Assembly (NCBI GenBank): GCA_038206355.1
Contig: JBBRAY010000010.1
Span: 25,027-89,026 of the forward strand
Length of the DNA stretch: 64,000 nucleotides
Source of the DNA: JAPLDB01 sp038206355
GTDB taxonomy: Bacteria; Bacteroidota; Bacteroidia; AKYH767-A; 2013-40CM-41-45
Direction of reading: 5' to 3'
Below the pieces are notes generated by a model. It had not been told where the DNA came from. It did not search any database and saw nothing but the letters and a program-made list of their open reading frames with translations. Position numbers and translations under genes: made by a program. The first letter of the stretch is position 1. Every line of letters starts with the position of its first letter. Shown piece after piece: positions 1 through 6,498 of the stretch.

Positions 1-202
1 TCTTTCCATATACATATCCTTCTTTCGCCTCTCTGTCCTGGCGGTTGGCAGCGATCTTCTGTCCTTTTTTGCGGAGGATGTCAATTGCAGCTTCAAAGTC
101 GCCATTGGCTTCCATGAGGGCTTTTTTGCAATCCATCATTCCTGAACCTGTTTGTTGACGCAGTTTGTTTACGTCTGCAGCACTAATTGTTATTGTAGTC
201 AT
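1..202 (-). CDS. tsf: Elongation factor Ts, N-terminal part (cut by window edge)
   Basis: The minus strand from an ATG at 202 encodes an EF-Ts N-terminus: an ubiquitin-associated (UBA)-type helical domain with the family's hallmark TGSGMMDCKKAL at about residues 18-29, followed by the ILRKKG segment. EF-Ts is the guanine nucleotide exchange factor that recycles EF-Tu during translation in the cytoplasm. Only about 67 residues are present and the reading frame runs off the left end of the window. It lies 100 bp downstream of rpsB in the usual rpsB-tsf order and is presumably read from the promoter upstream of rplM. The identification is secure from motif and context. Confidence 0.95.
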   Translation of the reverse strand, partial: MTTITISAADVNKLRQQTGSGMMDCKKALMEANGDFEAAIDILRKKGQKIAANRQDREAKEGYVYGK

Positions 203-302
203 TTTTATAAATTATTATTTTTTGAGTAATGCTTATTAATTAAAAAAGTACCAAGCTCTGAAATCCTCAGTACTTGATACTTTCTATTTTGTACGTTGAA
301 TT

Positions 303-1160
303 TTATTCAGTAACTTTCTTTTTGCGCGGGCGCTTACCTGCAGCAGTAGCGGGAGTTTCAGTGGCAACATCTGTTGATGCGGCTACTTCTTCTTCATCAA
401 CTACAACTTCTTTCGGTTTTGCTTCTTCCATCGCCTCTTCTTCATTGGCTTTGGCTTCAGCATCTTTATCCATCTTGCGTTCGCCCAGTCCTTCTTCGAT
501 TGCTGCAACCATTACGTCTACAATAATTCCGATGCTCTTTGTTGCATCATCATTTGCAGGTATTGCAAAGTCAACTTCTGTAGGGTCTGTATTTGTATCA
601 GTGATTGCGAAAGTCGGTATGTTGAGTTTTTGTGCTTCTGCAACAGCAATGTGCTCCTTCATGATGTCCACGATGAAGATCGCTGCCGGAAGACGGGTAA
701 GGTCAGTGATGCTTCCCAGGAAATGTTCCATCTTGGCTTTCTGACGGGTAATCTGCAGACGCTCTTTCTTCGAAATGTTCGCAAACGTACCGTCTGTCGC
801 CATCTTGTCGAAGTTGGTCATCTTCTTTACCGACTTACGCACTGTTGCGAAGTTAGTCAGCATTCCGCCCGGCCATCTTTCAGTGATATAAGGCATTCCT
901 ACTTTCTTGGCTGCATTGGAAACAATTTCCTTCGCTTGCTTCTTCGTCGCAACAAAAAGAATTTTGCGTCCTGATTTTGCAATCTGTTTCAGTCCTGCTG
1001 CTGCTTCATCAAGTTTCACCACTGTTTTATTGAGGTCGATGATGTGGATGCCGCGGCTTTCCATGAATATATATGGAGCCATTTTCGGATTCCATTTACT
1101 TTTCAGATGACCGAAATGTGCGCCTGCTTCGAGAAGCTGATCGTAAGATACTCTTGACAT
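303..1160 (-). CDS. rpsB: 30S ribosomal protein S2
   Basis: The 285-residue product carries the S2 signatures: the N-terminal GAHFGHLKSKWNPKM motif near residue 13, and the PDI-type region seen here as FIVDIMKEHIAVAEA near residue 163 followed by AITDTNTDP. S2 sits on the solvent side of the small subunit and joins late in assembly. It is about 40 residues longer than a minimal S2; the extra C-terminal tail is rich in Glu, Ala, Val and Thr and ends in a basic KRPRKKK stretch. Such acidic low-complexity tails on S2 occur in Bacteroidetes. It lies between rpsI and tsf on the same strand. Confidence 0.97.
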   Translation of the reverse strand: MSRVSYDQLLEAGAHFGHLKSKWNPKMAPYIFMESRGIHIIDLNKTVVKLDEAAAGLKQIAKSGRKILFVATKKQAKEIVSNAAKKVGMPYITERWPGGMLTNFATVRKSVKKMTNFDKMATDGTFANISKKERLQITRQKAKMEHFLGSITDLTRLPAAIFIVDIMKEHIAVAEAQKLNIPTFAITDTNTDPTEVDFAIPANDDATKSIGIIVDVMVAAIEEGLGERKMDKDAEAKANEEEAMEEAKPKEVVVDEEEVAASTDVATETPATAAGKRPRKKKVTE

Positions 1161-1276
1161 ATGTTACTAATTACTGATTATTACTTATTTACTAAATACT
1201 AATTTGGACAGGGTATTTAAATCGAATGTCGTACGTACCATTTGTAAATTCGTACGCATTCGTATTTAGTACTCAA

Positions 1277-1657
1277 TTATCGTTTACTGAACTGGAAGCG
1301 TTTCCTTGCTTTCTTCTGTCCCGGTTTTTTACGCTCTACCATTCTTGGATCGCGCGTCATTAGTCCCTTCGCTCTTAATGGCGGTTTATTGTTTTCATCC
1401 ACTTTCACCAGTGCGCGTGCAATAGCCAGACGAATTGCTTCTGCCTGTCCTGTATAACCACCGCCTTCAACATTTACGTTGATATCATAAACATCTTTTA
1501 CGTTTACAGTTTCCTGTGCGTGGTTAATGATGTACTGGAGAGGACCGGTTGTGAAATAATCTTTATAGTCCTTTTTGTTGATAGTAATCGTGCCTTTACC
1601 CGGCTCCATGTAAATGCGGGCAATGCTTGTTTTTCTTCTGCCGATAGCGTGAATCAT
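1277..1657 (-). CDS. rpsI: 30S ribosomal protein S9
   Basis: The product has 126 residues and includes the S9 family features: N-terminal AIGRRKTSIARIY, the central GGGYTGQAEAIRLAIARAL segment around residue 70, and the basic C-terminus ending KKARKRFQFSKR whose tail reaches the P-site tRNA. S9 is a small-subunit head protein. It follows rplM by 15 bp, the near-universal L13-S9 pairing, so the two are cotranscribed. The length is normal and no oddities are seen. Confidence 0.97.
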   Translation of the reverse strand: MIHAIGRRKTSIARIYMEPGKGTITINKKDYKDYFTTGPLQYIINHAQETVNVKDVYDINVNVEGGGYTGQAEAIRLAIARALVKVDENNKPPLRAKGLMTRDPRMVERKKPGQKKARKRFQFSKR

Positions 1658-1672
1658 TCGGTTATCTGTTGG

Positions 1673-2119
1673 TTATGAGAATTTAACTTCTTTTGGTTTC
1701 TGCGCTGCATGCGGATGCTCTGTTCCTGCATATACATACAGGTTGCGGAAAATTTCTTTACCGAGTTTAGTCTTGGGCAACATCATTTTTATTGCATGCT
1801 CAATCATAAACTCCGGTTTTTTCTTCATCATGAGCGTTGGCGTAGAAAAACGCTGGCCACCCGGATATCCTGTGTAGCGTACGTACTCTTTCATATTCCA
1901 TTTCTTGCCGGTAAGTTTTACCTTTTCGCAATTGATGATGATTACATGGTCGCCGCAGTCAACATGCGGGGTGTAATTCACTTTGTTTTTTCCGCGCAAC
2001 ATAACGGCAACATTTGAAGACAAACGACCGAGAATCTGGTCCTTGGCATCAATGATTACCCAGTTTTTGGTCACCGTATTTACATTTGCATGCACGGTTT
2101 TATAACTATTCAGTTCCAC
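1673..2119 (-). CDS. rplM: 50S ribosomal protein L13
   Basis: A 148-residue L13: the segment WVIIDAKDQILGRLSS near residue 20, RGKNKVNYTPHVDCGDHV near residue 43, the LTGKKW motif, and HPHAAQKPKEV at the C-terminus are all diagnostic. L13 is an early assembly protein of the large subunit that binds 23S rRNA. It is the first gene of the rplM-rpsI-rpsB-tsf run. A good Bacteroidetes-type promoter lies about 60 bp upstream, leaving a leader with a small GC hairpin that could be used for autoregulation (inference). Confidence 0.97.
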   Translation of the reverse strand: MELNSYKTVHANVNTVTKNWVIIDAKDQILGRLSSNVAVMLRGKNKVNYTPHVDCGDHVIIINCEKVKLTGKKWNMKEYVRYTGYPGGQRFSTPTLMMKKKPEFMIEHAIKMMLPKTKLGKEIFRNLYVYAGTEHPHAAQKPKEVKFS

Positions 2120-2154
2120 TTCTTTACTGATTTAAAGGGTTTTATAATCGAAAT

Positions 2155-2206
2155 ACCCCTATATTTTGGGGGACGCAAAAGTAGAAATCTTTTCTGACCA
2201 TACAAA
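2155..2206 (-). promoter_or_regulatory. Promoter and short leader hairpin of the rplM operon
   Basis: On the minus strand a -7 element TACTTTTG occupies 2183-2176 and a -33 TTTG occupies 2206-2203, spaced by 19 nt, a match to the Bacteroidetes TTG/TAnnTTTG promoter. Just downstream (2171-2156) is a CCCC/GGGG hairpin with an 8-nt AT loop, within the predicted 5' leader. L13 leader RNAs have been described in Bacteroidia; whether this leader belongs to that family cannot be settled by eye. A short open frame at 2142-2378 is not considered a gene. The rest of 2120-2445 shows nothing else recognisable. Confidence 0.65.
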
Positions 2207-2445
2207 TAATGAGATAAATATTATTTAAGAGGGGGCTGTGGATTACAAAATAGTCCCCGGAACCAAGATTTAGGGGGGTTATTTTAGAAAAACGGCAAAG
2301 AAACCTGAAAAATAAGAAAAGATCAGCTTTATGCTTCCGGTTTATCTCAAGATACTTTGTAACTATTTTACTTTTCACAACTCCTATGATTACAGCAAGT
2401 GGTAACTCCTATTAGGTTTGGAACCTCGTCGGAGTTTTATCGCAA

Positions 2446-3939
2446 TCATTGCTTTACAAACTTTTTACTCAACACTTCCTTTTCTGTTTGAAGATTCACA
2501 ATGTACATTCCATTTGCAAAACCAGAACAGTTTAAATCCCCAGTGAAATAAGATGAAGACAGAGTTCCTTCTTCCTTGAATATTTCCTTGCCCATTAAAT
2601 CGTAGACACTCAGCACATATTTTTCCCCCCTCAATCTTTTTGCATTGACGAAAGCGATATGCCAGCCTGAGTGATAGAAAATGTTGAGATTGCTTTTCTC
2701 CTTTTGCAATTCTTTTACAGTTACATAAGGTAAGCTATCACAACTACTTCCGCTATCTGCGGGTAAATCGTAGTTGGGGTTGTTGGGTAAGCCTAAATAA
2801 GTGCGATTACCCCCAAGATAGAAGCTGAAAGGCTGGAAATCGCAACTACTGCCAAGGTTGTCAGGATTATTTATCACTCCTAAATTCATATTTTCCTGAT
2901 AGTATGCACTGTCAGGATATGGATAATTGTAATGAATTCCATCATTCCAAGCAGTTGCAAAATATATTTTATTATTGGGAGCTAATTCAAGCTGTCCTTG
3001 CGAATAAGGAATTGTATTTTGTACCCAAAGTGTATCAATTTCTTGCCAAGGATTTGAATCCAACAAGTTTAATTGGAATAGATAGGAAATTTGTTGGCCT
3101 CCGCTTATGTAAAGCCTGTTTTCATTTGAAGAGAATTCGCAATTCCATAAAAGGTTATAATTAAATGCTGTAGTTGGGAATGTAAAGAAGGGGATTGAAG
3201 AGAAATCTCCTGTGCATCTATCGAAATTAAAAATCTCGAACAAGCCATGATAGTCAACGATGGCGACCTTGCTACCGCTTTGTGAAAAATTCATATTTAA
3301 CAAAGACCCATAGCTTATATCTCCTATTGATTGAATATATGGTCCAATCAGTCCATTAGGAGTTAGAAGAAATTTATAAAAATTATTATCTGAAATATCC
3401 CAGCGATGGCAAATAATCCACCAATCTCTACCATTGCCGTGTTTGATCGCCTGTAATCCATCTTGCATCTGATATGGCAAGAGTTGAATGTTTTTTTGAA
3501 TAACTGTACCAAGTCCGGCATTCGCAAGCATATCAATTTTTGAATAATACAATCCGTAATCTGTTGTAGCACCTACTGAAAAAAGGTAGTATTGATTAGG
3601 GTGGTTTGGATAAGGTAAAACTACATTTTCTCTATACCAACCAAGCCCAATAATTGAATCTCCGTTTTGTAGAATTTGATTTTGAGCATTAAAAACTCTA
3701 ACTCTTTTAGTGATAGTGCCCCAAGGCGTTTCGGCAGTATACAAAATAAGATTTCCCAATGTATCAGCAATGGAAGTTGTACTTCCTCTCGTCTTGCATT
3801 GTGAAGTAAATGTTTGAGGGGTTGAATAATTAAAATCAATACCTGCGCTGTCTCCAAAGCACCAGATGGCATTTCGATTATGTATTTGTCCGAGACAAAG
3901 AAGAGGAGAAAATAAAATGAGGATGACTATCTTTTTCAT
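2446..3939 (-). CDS. Secreted protein with T9SS sorting domain (function unknown)
   Basis: This 497-residue protein starts with a clear signal peptide (MKKIVILILFSPLLCLGQ) and ends with a type A T9SS C-terminal domain: the YVLSVYDLMGKEIF segment around residue 440 and the terminal GMYIVNLQTEKEVLSKKF. The middle of about 400 residues is rich in Trp, Tyr and Asn with repeated blades such as YYLFSVG, WIICH and KIYFATAW, suggesting a beta-propeller; I recognise no catalytic motif. It is probably exported to the cytoplasmic membrane by Sec and across the outer membrane by the T9SS, then surface-anchored or released. It stands alone, with a TATCTTTG promoter element only 5 nt upstream of the ATG. 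Confidence 0.85.
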   Translation of the reverse strand: MKKIVILILFSPLLCLGQIHNRNAIWCFGDSAGIDFNYSTPQTFTSQCKTRGSTTSIADTLGNLILYTAETPWGTITKRVRVFNAQNQILQNGDSIIGLGWYRENVVLPYPNHPNQYYLFSVGATTDYGLYYSKIDMLANAGLGTVIQKNIQLLPYQMQDGLQAIKHGNGRDWWIICHRWDISDNNFYKFLLTPNGLIGPYIQSIGDISYGSLLNMNFSQSGSKVAIVDYHGLFEIFNFDRCTGDFSSIPFFTFPTTAFNYNLLWNCEFSSNENRLYISGGQQISYLFQLNLLDSNPWQEIDTLWVQNTIPYSQGQLELAPNNKIYFATAWNDGIHYNYPYPDSAYYQENMNLGVINNPDNLGSSCDFQPFSFYLGGNRTYLGLPNNPNYDLPADSGSSCDSLPYVTVKELQKEKSNLNIFYHSGWHIAFVNAKRLRGEKYVLSVYDLMGKEIFKEEGTLSSSYFTGDLNCSGFANGMYIVNLQTEKEVLSKKFVKQ

Positions 3940-3943
3940 TTAG

Positions 3944-3951
3944 CAAAGATA
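3944..3951 (-). promoter_or_regulatory. -7 promoter element of the T9SS protein gene
   Basis: TATCTTTG on the minus strand matches the Bacteroidetes -7 consensus TAnnTTTG exactly. It ends only 5 nt before the ATG at 3939, so transcription from it would yield a leaderless or nearly leaderless mRNA. No TTG is found at the usual -33 distance, so confidence is moderate. Confidence 0.45.
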
Positions 3952-3970
3952 AGAAAGGCAGCCCGCATGG

Positions 3971-4069
3971 CTACCCCTCGCTGGGCGTAGCATATTGCTA
4001 CGTCCTGTTCCAAAACTAACTTCTACGTAGCGCATTCGTGCTAAGGTTTTTCACGAAGACCGTTCGTAG
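3971..4069. repeat. Left copy of a ~99-bp direct repeat bracketing the AbiE cassette
   Basis: This stretch and 6374-6472 align end to end with one gap and roughly 85% identity by eye. They share the blocks CCCCTCGCTGGG, TAGCAT and an uninterrupted 30-base core from TCCTGTTCC to GTAGCGCATT. Each copy contains small palindromes such as CTACGTAG. The two copies are in the same orientation and enclose the helicase remnant, the abiE pair and a hairpin element, and nothing else. They could be a dispersed repeat used for recombination or the scars of an insertion. Confidence 0.8.
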
Positions 4070-4080
4070 TCCACAATAAC

Positions 4081-4263
4081 TTTAAATATCTTTTTACAAA
4101 TCTTGTCGATAAAGAAACTGTTTTGAGAAGAACACAAAAAATATTTTACGTTTGCTTTACTCGAGCGAAAAAGAATTTAGTAGTATTTTATCATAGGCCT
4201 GATGCAGCTGTTATAAAGCAAGCAGAAGAATGGTTCGGCGACCATTATGTGGTAAATATCTGA
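4081..4263 (+). pseudogene. 3' remnant of a UvrD/Rep-type helicase gene
   Basis: Reading the plus strand in the frame that ends at TGA 4261-4263 gives about 60 residues including ETVLRRTQKIFYVCFTRAKK and NLVVFYHRP, then AEEWFGD. FYVCxTRAKxNL is the conserved motif VI region of UvrD-like superfamily 1 helicases, and the short tail after it resembles the C-terminus of UvrD-like helicases found next to OLD-family nucleases in defence loci. No start codon or upstream helicase motifs exist: homology ends at the boundary with the direct repeat at 4069. I read this as the truncated tail of a lost helicase gene, oriented opposite to abiE. The link to a defence helicase such as GajB is inference. Confidence 0.65.
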
Positions 4264-4337
4264 AGTTTGAATTGAACTTCGCATTTTAAAAACAACAGTT
4301 TAATTGTTCACTTGAATAGCGGCTCGGGAAAAATGAA

Positions 4338-5243
4338 TTAAAGATTTGATAATTTTTTCTCCAGTGCTTCATAAGACTGCCTGTATTTATCACGATTTTG
4401 GTCCTTAAGTTTTTGTAGATTTTGCAGCTTCCATTTTACAGCAGGAAACTTTTCAAAGTCATAATGGCTCCAATCAGGTTTCAAACCCTTTACACTTAAG
4501 ATGAATTTTTTGTCGGCGTCCGTTAATTCCTTATGTACCGTTTTGACCATAGTGTCACGAACTGATTCATATTCTTCGTAGGTAAAAGCTTCTTCAGTCA
4601 TGCCTGCAAATTGGTTATCCAAAGCAGAACGCTGATCTTGGAAATTTGGTACGAGAACTTCATGGATGGGCCTGTCGCTACATAGCAGAGAAAAGATAAA
4701 TCCTTTCTTTACTTCATCCGTAAATCCTTCGTTACTCAAAAAATATTTTACATCGAACAAGTCTCTGGGATGTTGACGATCAAAAGCCGCGACGATTTTT
4801 CCGCCAAAGAGTTGTCCGAGAGGAACAACATTGATTGAACAAAATGCTTCAAAATCCTTTTGTGCTTTTGCGCAGAGTTCCATTTTAAATGGATCGCTGA
4901 TTGTCCCCCGGATGACAGTATTAACCTCTACCTTAATGTCAACCCCGTATTCTGAGATCAGTAATTTTGATGTATCTTTTTTATGAGCGATAGTTGCTTT
5001 TGGAAATACTTTTTGAATGCGCTCTTTGCATCTTTCCAATGCATCAGAAATATTCCCCAGTGATATTTCGCGATCTTCAAGAGGAATACATGTGAGATCG
5101 ATATCAACCGACAAGCGCGGCATGTCTCGCACAAAGAGATTAATTGCAGTACCTCCATGCAAGGCAAAACAATTCTCTTTGGCGATTTCAGGAAGGACGC
5201 CTAATAATAGCTTGACCTGTTTCTTATACGTTTCATTTGCCAT
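4338..5243 (-). CDS. abiEii: AbiEii/AbiGii-type nucleotidyltransferase toxin
   Basis: This 301-residue protein has the DNA polymerase beta-like nucleotidyltransferase motifs of the AbiEii family: G30-G31-T32 in LHGGTAINLF, S45-V-D47-I-D49-L, and the third motif K149...R156-Q-H-P-R160-D161-L-F-D164. AbiEii toxins act with AbiEi in a type IV toxin-antitoxin / abortive-infection system; related MenT enzymes transfer nucleotides to tRNA acceptor ends. All motif residues are intact, so the toxin is probably functional. The gene overlaps the 3' end of abiEi by 11 bp on the same strand, as expected for a cotranscribed pair. The last 60 residues are Lys-rich and helical. Target and biological role here are not deducible from sequence. 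Confidence 0.92.
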   Translation of the reverse strand: MANETYKKQVKLLLGVLPEIAKENCFALHGGTAINLFVRDMPRLSVDIDLTCIPLEDREISLGNISDALERCKERIQKVFPKATIAHKKDTSKLLISEYGVDIKVEVNTVIRGTISDPFKMELCAKAQKDFEAFCSINVVPLGQLFGGKIVAAFDRQHPRDLFDVKYFLSNEGFTDEVKKGFIFSLLCSDRPIHEVLVPNFQDQRSALDNQFAGMTEEAFTYEEYESVRDTMVKTVHKELTDADKKFILSVKGLKPDWSHYDFEKFPAVKWKLQNLQKLKDQNRDKYRQSYEALEKKLSNL

Positions 5244-6006
5244 CCGCTTCGAATTCCTTTGGGACAGTTATTTGATACTTTGGTATATAGATGCCTTGCT
5301 TCACGATACTGCGCTTGCCCTGCCCTAAGTCTATAGTTTTGACCTCAAGACTCTGAAACCATTGATGTCCTGCTTTTTCAGCCATGTATAGGAACAAACG
5401 TTTAACCTTCACGGATTGACATTTTTCAAGCAGTGATTGAACATGTGTTGGCCGTAGGTTATTCAATCCTTCCATTAGTTGATAACATTCCAGGAGTTCC
5501 TGATTTTTAGGCGCGAGATACAGGCACTCTAAGATTGCCCTTGTAGTATCTGAAACCTTTATCGAAAAATTCTTGAGTTCTATTTCTGTCAAACCTACAT
5601 CTGCTGGTAAGAAGGATGTTTGGTGATATTTTATTTTAACGCCCCAGTTATGTTTGCGAAACCATGTCGGTAGTCTTTCATCTTTGCCCCCAAAGATGAC
5701 CGCTTTCTCTTCTGACAATTCCAAGTAATGGGATTTACCGTGTAATGATAAAGCTGTCCGGCCGCCTGGATGGATGAATAAGTTACTTTGTTTTTGAAGA
5801 GCATATATTGCCCCGACATACTCAACCTTATCTCCAGTGCGAACCATAGCCCCTTTGCCGATAGACTCTAACCACCGGCTTTGTCTATATCGTTTTTGTA
5901 GTTCTGGACTATATCCTTGGCTGACAAGCCAAAGAGATTGCATTACTACCCCTGAAGGCAGGCTTGCCAAAAGCTGGTTTATTTTTGTTTGATTAACGGT
6001 ACGCAT
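5233..6006 (-). CDS. abiEi: AbiEi-type antitoxin / transcriptional autorepressor
   Basis: A 257-residue protein with the AbiEi layout: an N-terminal winged-helix region (about residues 1-90, with LASLPSGVVMQSLWLVSQGY and the segment IHPGGRTALSLHG) and a C-terminal antitoxin domain with the family's DTTRAILECLYLAP and KVKRLFLYMAEKAGH. Known AbiEi proteins both neutralise AbiEii and repress their own promoter by binding two inverted repeats. Matching repeats are present here (5998-6012 over the start codon and 6069-6083). The ATG at 6006 is the natural start; it lies in the first operator. It is cotranscribed with abiEii through an 11-bp overlap. Confidence 0.9.
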   Translation of the reverse strand: MRTVNQTKINQLLASLPSGVVMQSLWLVSQGYSPELQKRYRQSRWLESIGKGAMVRTGDKVEYVGAIYALQKQSNLFIHPGGRTALSLHGKSHYLELSEEKAVIFGGKDERLPTWFRKHNWGVKIKYHQTSFLPADVGLTEIELKNFSIKVSDTTRAILECLYLAPKNQELLECYQLMEGLNNLRPTHVQSLLEKCQSVKVKRLFLYMAEKAGHQWFQSLEVKTIDLGQGKRSIVKQGIYIPKYQITVPKEFEADGK

Positions 6007-6041
6007 AGTACCAATATATTGATTTTTTTAAACTCAGTCAA
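5998..6041 (-). promoter_or_regulatory. abiE promoter with proximal operator
   Basis: On the minus strand, TTG at 6041-6039 and TATATTGG at 6018-6011 (one mismatch to TAnnTTTG) are separated by 20 nt, the preferred Bacteroidetes spacing. The perfect inverted repeat GGTAC-GCATA-GTACC at 5998-6012 overlaps both the downstream edge of the -7 element and the abiEi start codon. Bound repressor there should block initiation directly. Confidence 0.65.
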
Positions 6042-6067
6042 GAGATAGTTTATATTTATATGTGCAG

Positions 6068-6084
6068 AGGTACTAAATGTACCT
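6068..6084. promoter_or_regulatory. Distal abiE operator candidate
   Basis: AGGTAC-TAAAT-GTACCT is a perfect inverted repeat whose core GGTAC-N5-GTACC is identical to that of the proximal site at 5998-6012. The centres lie 71 bp apart on either side of the promoter. AbiEi antitoxins are known to bind cooperatively to two inverted repeats, so the pair fits an autoregulatory operator array (inference from sequence and family). Confidence 0.6.
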
Positions 6085-6133
6085 GTTTTCACAAAATTTT
6101 AAACCGAAAAAATGCATAATAACAGCCCAATTG

Positions 6134-6342
6134 AGGGTGGAGTTAGAGTTTCTGTTCATAAAAATCCGCAGAAGACCTTGAAACAATGCGTTTAAATCGG
6201 GAACTTTGAGGCTGCCACTACGGCTCCACCGTTACAGAGCAAACTCTGACGAGTTCCGCCGTATGGCAGCTGGGTTCTTTTTCCGAGCATGCTACTACAC
6301 CTTTTGCGGAATCTTCTCTTACAGCTTGTCTAACACCACCCT
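6134..6342. repeat. Symmetric hairpin / MITE-like element
   Basis: The outer arms 6134-6170 and 6305-6342 are imperfect inverted repeats, sharing AGGGTGG, GTTAGA, CTGT and ATTCCGCA/AATCCGCA blocks. An inner imperfect hairpin occupies 6211-6270: GCTGCCA pairs with TGGCAGC, then TACGG with CCGTA, closing on CAGAG-CAAA-CTCTG. Both hairpins have nearly the same centre (about 6238-6240), so the whole ~209 bp can fold as one long structure. No open reading frame is visible. It could be a MITE, a structured RNA or an end of the accessory cassette. Confidence 0.55.
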
Positions 6343-6373
6343 CTAACTAACAAATTGTTCACGTGAAAAAAAA

Positions 6374-6472
6374 CTATCCCCTCGCTGGGGTAGCATGTTG
6401 GTACATCCTGTTCCAAAACTAACTTCTACGTAGCGCATTTGTGCAAAGATTTTTCGCGGAGACAGTTCGTAG
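6374..6472. repeat. Right copy of the ~99-bp direct repeat
   Basis: Same-orientation partner of 3971-4069, about 2.4 kb away. The identical core runs from TCCTGTTCC through CTACGTAGCGCATT; the remainder differs by scattered substitutions and one 1-base gap. It ends 26 bp before the uvrC stop codon. Confidence 0.8.
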
Positions 6473-6498
6473 ACAACCCGTCACAAAAATGATAATTA

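Noticed and set aside
2142..2378. 78-codon frame upstream of rplM
   Set aside because: It overlaps the rplM promoter and leader, with no family or coding character.
6134..6342. Integron attC site
   Set aside because: GTTAGAG and GTCTAAC occur at the edges but in the wrong order and orientation for RYYYAAC...GTTRRRY, and there is no integrase.
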